Source: Rebecca billardiae RCC1528 (Eukaryota; Haptophyta). From it: a stretch of 64,000 nucleotides of DNA. Location: the NCBI GenBank assembly GCA_965240325.2, contig OZ251222.1, forward strand, positions 4,154,001 to 4,218,000, given 5' to 3'. The notes under the pieces are model-generated. The model was not told the origin of the DNA, did no database searches, and saw only the letters and a list, made by a program, of their open reading frames with translations. This document shows positions 51,401-62,700 of this stretch, one piece after another (the first letter of the stretch is position 1; the number at the start of each line of letters is the position of its first letter). A program made the translations under genes and the position numbers.

Positions 51401-53391
51401 CGAGCGAGCCGGCGGGCGGCGCGAGCGCCGCTCCCTCCGCGGTCGCGGCCGCGCGGCCGGCCGCGGCGCTCGAGTAGTCCGCGGCCAGCACGCTCCACTC
51501 GGCCGCGCCGAAGGGCTCGAGCGGCGCGGCGGCGAGCGCGGCGGCCTCGGACGCGGAGGCGGGCGCGAGCCCGCGCAGCGCGAGCGCGCCGCCGTCGTGC
51601 GCGAGGCCATCCGACGCGGGCGCGCCGTACAGCTGCGCGGAGGCGGCGGGCGCGTCGGCGGCGAGCGCAACGCTCACGCGCGCGGCCGCGCTCGCCGACT
51701 GCAGCGAGGCGCGCGCGCGCGCGTGCAGCGTGGCGGTGGCGGTGACGGTGAAGACGTACTCGCCGGGCGCGGGCATCGGCGCGTCGGCGCCCTCGGCGCC
51801 GCCCAGCGTGAGCAGCCCGCCCGCGCCCAGCCCGCCGAGCTCGAGCCCGGCGCACGGCGCGCCGCCCGCGTCCGCGCGCGCGCACGCCCACGCGAACGCG
51901 AGCGCGCCGCCGGACGCGTGCTCCGCGCCCGACGCGTGCGGGTCGAAGGAGGCGCGCGCGTCGAGCTCGAGCACGCCGGCGGCGCCGACGGTGCGCGAGG
52001 TCCCCCCCGCGATGCCCACCACCGGCGCCGCCTCCGCCGTGCGCACGCGCAGCGGCGCGGACGCGGTGCCGTTGCCGCCGAGCGCGCCGCCGCCGCCGCC
52101 GCCCGCCTCGGCCGCCGAGTCCGCGCCCGCGCGCGCGGCGCCGAGCGCGCCGTCAAGCCTCGCGCTCAGCCACGCGTCGAAGCCGAGCTCGGCGGCGGCG
52201 GGGTCGAAGGGGCGGCCGTCCACCTCGATCCACGCGAGCACCGCCGCCGTGTACGACCGCCCGGCGCGCAGCGCGCCCGGCGGCAGCCGCAGCTCGGCGG
52301 GCGCGGCCGCGGCGCCGAGCGCGGCCGCGGCCGCGGCGGCCGCGTCGTCGAGCGCCCCCCAGCGGCCGCCATACGCGGCCGCGGCGCGCTCGAGGAGCGT
52401 GGCGTTGGGGAGGGCGGCGAGCTCGGCGTCGGAGGCGGCGTCTCGCGCGTACAGCGCGCCGTCGCGCAGCACGAACGCCTCGCGCGCGTACGCCACGCCC
52501 GCCGCCTCGTAGTGCGTCTCGTTGAGCTCGGTCGCGCCGCCCGGCACCGCGAGAGGCAGGCCGCTGATGTTGAGCAACGCGTCGCGCGCGGCCGCGGAGA
52601 GCGGGGCGAGGGCGGCGGAGCGCGAGGGGGTGAGGCGTGCGAAGCCGAGGGCGGAGGCGCCGAGGGCGAGCGCGAGCGAGCGGTTCGCCAGCGCGCCCGC
52701 CGCGCCGAGCCCGTCGGGCGGCGCGCCCGACGCGTCGTCGCGCACCGCCCACGCCAGCCGCAGCGCGCCGCCCTCGGGCGCGCACGGCGGCAGCGACGCG
52801 GACGCGCCGACCGTGCCGCCGGCGAGCGCGCCGAGCTGGAGCTCGGCGGGCGCGTGCACGGTGAGGACGGGCGAGGTGGACGGCGGCGCGGGCGCGTCCA
52901 CGCCCGCCGCCGCCGCCCAGTCGCCCGCGCCGATGCGCACCTCCGCGTCCGCCGCCTCGCCCCACGGCGCGCGCACGCGCAGAGCCAACACGAGCGCGCG
53001 CGCCGCGCCCGCGCCGCCGCGCGCGGCCGCCGCGGCCGCGTCCGCCGCGGCGACGGCGGCGAAGGCGGCGGGCGGCAGCGCGAGCTCGAGGCTGTGCGCG
53101 CCGGCGCCCGCGTCCGCGAGCGCCGCGCGCAGCGCGCCCGCCGCGTGCGAGTGCGGCGGCACCGCCCACTGGTACGCCAGCCCCGCCGCGCCGCCGCCGA
53201 GTGACATCAGGGCGTGCACGCGCGCGCTTGCGTTGGTGTCGGCGCCGCTCGGCGCGAGCGCGGCGCCGGTCGAGGCGGGGGCGCAGGCCGCGGGCGCGGG
53301 CACGCGCAGCTCGCGCGGCGCGACGATCACGGCGCGCACGCCGCCCGCGCCCGCGCCCGCCGCCGCGCCGAGCGGGAATGGCGCGCGCGCG

Positions 53392-53442
<51 letters not shown>

Positions 53443-56400
53443 TCGGCGGCGTCGGCCGCGCTGCGCACGCGCGCGCGCGCGTCCGCGCGCGCGCACACGT
53501 TCACGCCGCCGAGCGAGCAGCCGACGACGCCCGGCTGGTCGGGCGCGAGCACGCCGGCGCGCACGCCGACGACGTCGCCCGGCCGGATCGGCGCGTCCGC
53601 GTGCGCCGCCGCGACGAGCGTGCGCGCGCCCGCCCACACGCAGCGCACGGCCGCGTCCGCGTGCGCGCGCGCGCCGCGCAGCCTCGATAGCGTGTGTCCG
53701 TCCAGCAACGCGCCGCACTCGAACACGCCGCCGGAGACGAGCGGCTGGGTGCGGTGCGCGCCGCGCGGGTCGAGCTCGAGCGCGAGCGTCGCGCGGTCCG
53801 CGCTCAGCGTCGCGCTGAGCAGCGCCAGCGGCCACGCGCCGCCCGCCTCGTCGAAGACGAAGGAGGGAGCGCCGGTGCTGTTGGCCGCGCTGCCGTTCGC
53901 CCAGCTGCCGCTGGCGGGGGCGTACACGGCGTCGATGCCGTTGAGCGCCAGCCCCACGCGCACGCCGCGCTCCGCGCCCGCGCGCAGCGCCTCGCACACC
54001 GCCATCGTGCCGTTGAGGAAGAGCGGCGCGCCCGCCCCTCCCGCCGGGCCGTAGCCGCCAAAGACACACACCGCCGCGCCGCCGCCGCCGCCGCTGCCGT
54101 TGCGCGCGGCGCCGGTGCCGTTGGCGCCGCTGCCCGAGCCCGGCTGGAGGAGCAGCGCGTCGAAGCCCGTGCCGCGCAGCGTGACGCGCGTGCCCGGCGC
54201 GCCGTGCGCGGGGTACACCTCCTCGATCGACGGCTGCGCGTACAGCGCCAGCGGCAAGGCGGCGGACGCCGAGGCTTCGGCTTCGGCAGAGGCGCGCGCG
54301 GCGGGCGCGCTGCCGGCTGGCACGAGCCGCACGCTGCCCACGCCGGCCTGCGCGGCGGGGGGCGCGTCGCAGGCGAAGTGGCCGTCGGCGGGGCTGCCCA
54401 CCGGGCGCGCGGGCGTGCGCACCTCCGCGCCCACGCCCGGCAGCCCGAACGCGCACTCGAGCAGCTCCCACGCGCCCGCGCCGCCGTCGGCCGCGGCGAG
54501 CGCGCGCCCGAGCTCGCTCGCGCGCAGCGCGAGCGCGGTGCCGCCCGCGCCGAGCGGCGCGCCCGCCGGCTCGGGCGGCGCGTCGAGGTCGGTGAGGCGC
54601 GCGCCGTCGGGCACGAGCGTGATGCTCGAGGGCGCGCAGCAGAAGAGCGCCTCGAGCTCGTCCAGCCCGGAGCCCTCGAGCGCGAGCGAGACGCGCACCG
54701 TCGCGCCGCGCACCGCGCTCGCGTTGGCGTGCGCGCCCGCGGCGGCGGCGGCGGCGCCGAGGCCGAGCGCGGCCGCGGGCGGCGCCTCGCACGTCGCGGA
54801 CGCGCCGTCGGGCGCGACGCGCGCGGGCGCGCGCGCGAGCAGCGCGCCGCCCTCCGCGGCGCGGAAGCGGCACTCCGCGCCGCCCAGGTCCGCGAGGCCC
54901 GCGCCGTGCACCGTCAGGTTGGACCCGCCGCCCGCGCCGCTCACGCGCGGCGCCACGCGCGCCACGCTGGCCACGTATTGCGTGAAGGGCGCGGCCGTGC
55001 CGACGGGCGCGCCGGCGGCGTCGAGCAGCGGCAGCGGCAGCGCGAAGCCCGCGCCGCCGCCGTCGGCCGCGCGCCACGGCGCGAGGTCGAGCAGCGAGAG
55101 CGCGCGCACGAGCGGCGGCTGCGAGCCCGCCGCGCCGAGCGCCTCCGGCGCGGCCGGCACGTCGCACGCGCACGCGCCGTCCGCGCCGAGCGAGCCGTCG
55201 GCGCCGGCGCCGAGGTCGGCGGCCGCCTCGTGCGGCGCGCGCGCGCGCGCGGGCACGAGCACGCCGTCGAAGGCGCACGCGAGCGCCGCGCAGTCCTCGA
55301 GGTTCGCGCCGCGCACGAGCAGCACGCCGCCGCCCTCGGCGGGCGCCGAGAGCGGGCGCACGCTCGTGAGACTGAGCGCGGGCGGGCTGGGCGGCGGCGG
55401 TGCGGGCGAGGGCACGGGGCGGCACCACGCGGTCGTCGGGCAGGCGGTCGTGGGCTTGCGCACCTTCGCCTGGCCGATGATGCGCGAGAGCTGCACCGTC
55501 GAGTCGAGCGCGCCGCCCGTCGCGGTGAGCGCGTCGAGCTGCGCGACCGCGAGAGCTGAGCGTGCCGCCTCCTCGTCGTCCGCGCCGCCGCCGCCGCCGC
55601 CTCCGCCGTCGCTCGTCGCGTTGGTGCCGTTGAGGTGCGCGGTGGCGTTGGTGGCGTTGGAGGTGGCGTTGGACGGCGGCGAGGGCGGCGGCGCGCCCGG
55701 CCCCGCCGCGTTGTACGCCGCGAAGATGCTCGCGAGCGCGGGCAGCACGTCCTCCTCCGAGTGCTGCTGCGCCGCGTTGATGCGCGACACCACCTCGGCG
55801 GCCGCGCTCACGTTCTGCACGAGCAGAGACTCGGACTCGGCGGCGGAGACGGCGGCGGCGGAGGCGCGCATCGTCGCGGCGACGGCGCGCGAGAGCGAGG
55901 GCATCGTCGCCGCGGGCGCCGGCGACGCGAGCCGCGCGTTCGCCGAGGCGACGATCGCGCCCACCGCCGTCTCGTTGCCAAAGTCGAGCGAGCAGCTCGC
56001 GCCGGTCGCGTTGCGCCGCACGTTGGCCTCGACCAGGTCTGCGATGTGCGCGGCGAGCGCGCGCTGCACGGCGAGCGCGGACTCGCGCATGCGGTCGGGG
56101 GAGGCGGTGGCGAGCGCGCTCGCGGAGCTGTAGCTCGCCTTCACGCCCGCGACGAGCGTGGTGAGCGAGTGCAGCGTCGACGCCTTGCTCAGCAGCCGCG
56201 CGTGCGCCGCGCCGACGTCGCCGCCAAACCACGCGGGCGGGATCGGGTCTTCGGAGAGCAGCGTGGCCGGGTCGAATCCGAGGCACTCGCCCACGACGGT
56301 GGGCGCGACCTCGTCGACGGTGGCGGCGGCGTCGGAGACGGCGAAGCCGACCCGCTTGATCTGCGGCGGCGTGAGCCCGCGCGACGCGATCGCCTCGATC

Positions 56401-56739
56401 GTGTCCTGCACCACCGTCGTCACGGACGAGATGGTGGACGAGCCGAACGGCGCGCGCAGCGGGATGCGCACGCGGAAGCCCGTGTCCGAGTCGACGCACG
56501 CCGTGTCCGCGTCGGTGGTGGCGATGGTGTACGGGCGCCGGCCGTACCGCGCGTCGAAGTTGAACTGCGCGAACGAGCCCACCGCGTCGGTGAGCGCGCT
56601 CGGCTCCTCGCCCGCGTCGAAGAGCCCGTCGCCGTCCAGGTCGACAAAGACGGTGCAGCCGCGCAGGTAGCCGTCGTACGCGTGGCCGACCGGGAGCGGC
56701 GGCGGCGAGGGCGGCGGCGTGGGCGGCGGCGAGGGCGAG

Positions 56740-56780
<41 letters not shown>

Positions 56781-59700
56781 GAAGGGCAGGGTGCGCGGCG
56801 GCGGCGGCGGCAGCGGCGGCGGCGCGGGCGGCGGCGAGGGCGGCGGCGAGGGCGGCGGCGAGGGCGGCGGCGCGGGCGGCGGCGCGGGCGGCGGCGAGGG
56901 CGGCGGAGACGGCGGCGGCGCGGGCGGCGGCGGGCTCGGCGGCGGCGAGGGCGGCGGCGCGGGCGGCGGCGGGCTCGGCGGCGGGCTCGGCGGCGCGCTC
57001 GGCGGCGGAGACGGCGGAGGTGCCGGCGGCGGGCTCGGCGGCGGCGCCGGCGGCGGGCTCGGCGGCGGCGCCGGCGGTGGGCTCGGCGGCGGCGCCGGCG
57101 GCGGGCGAGGCGAAGTCGGCGGGCTCGGCGGCGGGCTCGGCGGCGGCGCAGGCGGCGGGCTCGGCGGCGGCGTCGGCGGCGGGCTCGGCGGCGGCGCGGG
57201 CGGCGGCGGCGGCGAGGGCGGCGGCGCTGGTGGCGGGCTCGCCGGCGGCGGCGAGGGTGGTGGCGAGGGCGGCGGCGAGGGCGGCGGCGCGGGCGGCGCG
57301 GGCGGCGGGAACGGCAGTGCGCGAGGCGGCGGTGGGGGGAGCGGCGGCGGGGTCGGCGGCGGCGGCAACGGAGGTGGAGATGGCGGCGGGCTCGGCGGCG
57401 GGCTCGGCGGCGGGCTCGGCGGCGGGCTCGGCGGCGGGCTCGGCGGCGGGCTTGGCGGCGGCGCTGGCGGCGGTGACGGAGGCGGCGCTGGCGGCGGCGA
57501 CGGCGGTGGGCTTGGCGGCGGAGATGGCGGCGGCGTAGGCAGCGGCGGCGGCGGGCTGGGCGGTGGGCTGGGCGGCGGGGACGGCGGCGGCGCTGGCGGC
57601 GGGCTTGGCGGCGGCGACGGCGGTGGGGATGGAGGCGGGCTTGGCGGCGGCGAGGGCGGAGGGCTGGGCGGCGGAGATGGCGGCGGCGCAGGCAGCGGCG
57701 GCGGCGGGCTGGGCGGCGGGCTGGGCGGCGGGGACGGCGGCGGAGCAGGCTGCGGGCTCGGCGGCGGGCTCGGCGGCGGGCTCGGTGGCGGCGCTGGCGG
57801 CGGTGAGGGCGGTGGGCTGGGAGGCGGCGCTGGCGGCGGCGCTGGCGGCGGCGGGCTCGGCGGCGGGCTCGGCGGCGGGCTCGGTGGCGGCGACGGCGGC
57901 GGCGACGGCGGTGGGCTCGGCGGCGGCGACGGCGGCGGCGACGGCGGCGGCGACGGCGGCGGACTCGGCGGTGGCGACGGTGGCGGAGACGGTGGAGGCG
58001 CCGGTGGCGGGGAAGGCGGCGGCGGCGACGGCGGCGGGCTGGGCGGCGGGCTGGGTGGCGGGCTGGGCGGCGGGCTGGGCGGCGGCGCCGGCGGTGGAAA
58101 TGGAGGTGGCGATGGCGGCGGCGCCGGCGGGGGGCTCGGCGGAGGGGACGGCGGCGGCGCGGGCGATGGCGCAGGCGGCGGCGATGGCGGCGGCGATGGC
58201 GGCGGCGAGGGCGGCGGGCTCGGCGGTGGCGAGGGCGGCGGCGCTGGCGGGGGCGGCGATGGTGGTGGCGCGGGCGGCGGCGGGCTCGGCGGCGGCGAGG
58301 GCGGCGGGAACGGCGGCGGGCTCGGCGGCGGGCTCGGCGGCGGGCTTGGCGGCGGGCTCGGCGGCGGGCTCGGCGGCGGGCTCGGCGGCGGGCTCGGCGG
58401 CAGGCCCGGCGGCGGGCTCGGCGGCGGGCTCGGCGGCAGGCCCGGCGGCGGGCTCGGCGGCGGGCTCGGCGGTGGGCTCGGCGGCGGGCTCGGCGGCAGG
58501 CCCGGCGGCGGGCTCGGCGGCGGGCTCGGCGGCGGGGCCGGTGGCGACGGCGGCGGGAACGGCTCCGCGCGCGGCGGCGGCGGCGGTGCGGGCGGTGGCG
58601 AGGGCGGTGGTGACGGAGGCGGCCAGGGCGGCGGCGAGGGCGGCGGCGCGGGCGGTGGCTGCGTCGGCGGCGGCGAGGGTGGCGGCATCGGCGGCGGCGA
58701 GGGTGGCGGCACGGGCGGCGGCGCTGGGGGCGGCGAGGGCGGTGGGACCGGAGGTGGCGGGCTCGGAGGCGGCGACGGCGGCGGCGACGGCGGGGGTGAT
58801 GGCGGTGGAGGGCTCGGCGGAGGCGAGGGCGGCGGGCTCGGCGGCGGGCTCGGAGGCGGCAACGGCGGCGGGCTTGGCGGCGGCCGCGGCAGTGGTGGCG
58901 GTGGGCTCGGCGGCGGCGAGGGAGGCGGCGAGGGCGGCGGGGCCGGGGGGACGGCGGGCGGAGGGCTGGGCGGCGGGGATGGCGGCGGACTGGGCGGAAG
59001 GCTGGGCGGCGGGCTGGGAGGCGGCGAGGGCGGTGGTTGTGGCGGCGGCACCGGCGGCGGGCTCGGTGGATGAGTGGGCGGTGGGCTCGGTGGCGGGCTT
59101 GGCGGTGGGGCCGGCGGCGAGGGCGGCGGGAAGGGCTGCGTGCGAGGCGGCGGCGGCGGGGCCGGCGGCGGTGACGGTGGCGGTGACGGTGGCGGCGAGG
59201 GCGGCGGTGAGGGCGGCGGCAGCGGCGGCGGCGGGCTCGGTGGCGGAAACGGCGGTGGCGCAGGCGGTGGCGCAGGTGGCGGCGAGGGCGGTGGCATTGG
59301 GGGCGGCGGGCTGGGCGGAAGCGACGGTGGCGGGCTCGGCGGCGGCATCGGCGGAGGCGCCGGCGGCGGGGTCGGCGGTAACACCGGAGGCGGCGAGGGT
59401 GGAGGGCTAGGGGGCGGGCTCGGCTGCGGCGCCTCTGGCGGCGGGCTTGGCGGTGGCGACGGCGGCGGCAGCGGTGGTAGGCTGGGCGGTGGCGATGGGG
59501 GCGGCGACGGTGGTGGCTGTGGCAGCGGCGGCGGCGGGCTCGGCGGCGGGCTCGGCGGCGGCGCCGGCGCCGGCGATGGCGGCAGCGATGGTGGTGGGCT
59601 TGGTGGCTGCGACGGAGGCGGGCTCGGTGGCGGGCTCGGTGGCGGGCTTGGTGGCAGACTCGGTGGCGGCGATGGCGGCGGCGCGGGCGGTGAGGGCGGC

Positions 59701-62700
59701 GGGAACGGCTCCGTCCGAGGCGGCGGCGGCGGAAGCGGCGGCGGCGAGGGCGGCGGAGACGGCGGCGGCGAGGGCGGCGGCACCGGAGGCGGGCTTGGCG
59801 GCGGTGGGCTCGGCGGCGGCGATGGCGGCGGTGACGGCGGCAACGAGGGCGGCGGTGACGGCGGAGGGATCGGCGGCGGCCGAGGCAGAGGCGGCGGCGG
59901 GCTGGGTGGGGGCGATGGCGGTGGCGATGGCGGCGGTGCGGGCGGCGGCGACGGCGGCGGCGATGGCGGCGGCGACGGCGGCGGGGAAGGCGGCGGGGAC
60001 GGCGGCGGCGACGGTGGTGAGGGCGGCGGGAACGGCTCCGTCCGAGGCGGCGGCGGCGGAAGCGGCGGCGGCGACGGCGGCGGCGACGGCGGCGGCGACG
60101 GTGGCGGTGCCGGAGGCGGACTCGGAGGCGGAGGGCTCGGAGGTGGCGATGGCGGAGGCACCGGTGGCAGCACCGGTGGCGGCGATGGCGGCGGGCTTGG
60201 TGGCGGGGATGGCTGCGCACCCGATGGCGGCGGGCTCGGTGGCGGCGAGGGCGGCGGCGCAGGCGGCAGGCTCGGCGGTGGCGATGGCGGCGGTGATGGC
60301 GGTGGCTGTGGCAGTGGCGGCGGCGGGCTTGGAGGTGGGCTCGGGGGCGGAGACGGCGGCGGTGATGGCGGAGGCGAGGGCGGTGGCGACGGCGGCGGCG
60401 ACGGCGGCGGCGACGGCGGGGAGGGCGGCGGGAACGGCTCCGTCCGAGGCGGCGGCGGCGGAAGCGGCGGCGGCGACGGCGGCGGCGACGGCGGCGGCGA
60501 CGGTGGCGGTGCCGGAGGCGGACTCGGAGGCGGAGGGCTCGGAGGTGGCGATGGCGGAGGCACCGGTGGCAGCACCGGTGGCGGCGATGGCGGCGGGCTT
60601 GGTGGCGGGGATGGCTGCACACCCGATGGCGGCGGGCTCGGTGGCGGCGAGGGCGGTGGTGCAGGCGGCAGGCTCGGTGGTGGCGATGGCGGTGGCTGTG
60701 GCAGCGGCGGCGGCGGGCTCGGTGGCGGGCTCGGTGGCGGTGAAGGCGGCGGCGATGGCGGCGGCGACGGTGGCGCCGACGGCGGCGGCGACGGTGGAGG
60801 CGCCGGCGGCGGGGAAGGCGGTGGAGACGGCGGCGGCGACGGTGGTGAGGGCGGCGGGAACGGCTCGGTCCGAGGCGGCGGCGGTGGAAGTGGCGGCGGC
60901 GACGGCGGCGGCGACGGCGGCGGCGACGGTGGAGGTGCCGGAGGCGGACTCGGAGGCGGAGGGCTCGGAGGTGGCGATGGCGGAGGCACCGGTGGCAGCA
61001 CCGGTGGAGGCGATGGCGGCGGGCTTGGTGGCGGGGATGGCTGCGCACCCGATGGCGGCGGGCTCGGTGGCGGCGAGGGCGGCGGCGCAGGCGGCAGGCT
61101 CGGTGGTGGCGATGGCGGCGGTGATGGCGGTGGCTGTGGCAGTGGCGGCGGCGGGCTTGGAGGTGGGCTCGGGGGCGGAGACGGCGGCGGTGATGGCGGA
61201 GGCGAGGGCGGTGGCGACGGCGGCGGGGACGGCGGCGGCGACGGCGGGAAGGGCGGCGGGAACGGCTCCGTCCGAGGCGGCGGCGGCGGAAGCGGCGGCG
61301 GAGACGGCGGCGGCGACGGCGGCGGCGACGGTGGCGGTGCCGGAGGCGGACTCGGAGGCGGAGGGCTCGGAGGTGGCGATGGCGGAGGCACCGGTGGCAG
61401 CACCGGTGGCGGCGATGGCGGCGGGCTTGGTGGCGGGGATGGCTGCGCACCCGATGGCGGCGGGCTCGGTGGCGGCGAGGGCGGCGGCGCAGGCGGCAGG
61501 CTCGGTGGTGGCGATGGCGGCGGTGATGGCGGTGGCTGTGGCAGTGGCGGCGGCGGGCTTGGAGGTGGGCTCGGGGGCGGAGACGGCGGCGGTGATGGCG
61601 GAGGCGAGGGCGGTGGCGACGGCGGCGGGGACGGCGGCGGCGACGGCGGTGAGGGCGGCGGGAACGGCTCCGTCCGAGGCGGCGGCGGCGGAAGCGGCGG
61701 CGGAGACGGCGGCGGCGACGGCGGCGGCGACGGTGGCGGTGCCGGAGGCGGACTCGGAGGCGGAGGGCTCGGAGGTGGCGATGGCGGAGGCACCGGTGGC
61801 AGCACCGGTGGCGGCGATGGCGGCGGGCTTGGTGGCGGGGATGGCTGCGCACCCGATGGCGGCGGGCTCGGTGGCGGCGAGGGCGGCGGCGCAGGCGGCA
61901 GGCTCGGTGGTGGCGATGGCGGCGGTGATGGCGGTGGCTGTGGCAGTGGCGGCGGCGGGCTCGGTGGCGGGCTCGGTGGCGGTGAAGGCGGCGGCGATGG
62001 CGGCGGCGACGGTGGCGGCGACGGCGGCGGCGACGGTGGAGGCGCCGGCGGCGGGGAAGGCGGTGGAGACGGCGGCGGCGACGGTGGTGAGGGCGGCGGG
62101 AACGGCTCCGTCCGAGGCGGCGGCGGTGGAAGTGGCGGCGGCGACGGCGGCGGCGACGGCGGCGGCGACGGTGGCGATGCCGGAGGCGGACTCGGAGGCG
62201 GAGGGCTCGGAGGTGGCGATGGCGGAGGCACCGGTGGCAGCACCGGTGGCGGCGATGGCGGCGGGCTTGGTGGCGGGGATGGCTGCGCACCCGATGGCGG
62301 CGGGCTCGGTGGCGGCGAGGGCGGCGGCGCAGGCGGCAGGCTCGGTGGTGGCGATGGCGGCGGTGATGGCGGTGGCTGTGGCAGTGGCGGCGGCGGGCTT
62401 GGAGGTGGGCTCGGGGGCGGAGACGGCGGCGGTGATGGCGGAGGCGAGGGCGGTGGCGACGGCGGCGGGGACGGCGGCGGCGACGGCGGGGAGGGCGGCG
62501 GGAACGGCTCCGTCCGAGGCGGCGGCGGCGGAAGCGGCGGCGGCGACGGCGGCGGAGACGGCGGCGGCGACGGTGGCGGTGCCGGAGGCGGACTCGGAGG
62601 CGGAGGGCTCGGAGGTGGCGATGGCGGAGGCACCGGTGGCAGCACCGGTGGCGGCGATGGCGGCGGGCTTGGTGGCGGGGATGGCTGCGCACCCGATGGC

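Noticed and set aside
49263-53204. 1,313-codon plus-strand Arg-rich frame opposite the giant gene
   Set aside because: High GC suppresses stops on the opposite strand; the product is a featureless Arg/Gly polymer.
56719-59410. Long Gly-rich and Ala-rich plus-strand frames
   Set aside because: Antisense shadows of the SPPP array; no start context, no domain.
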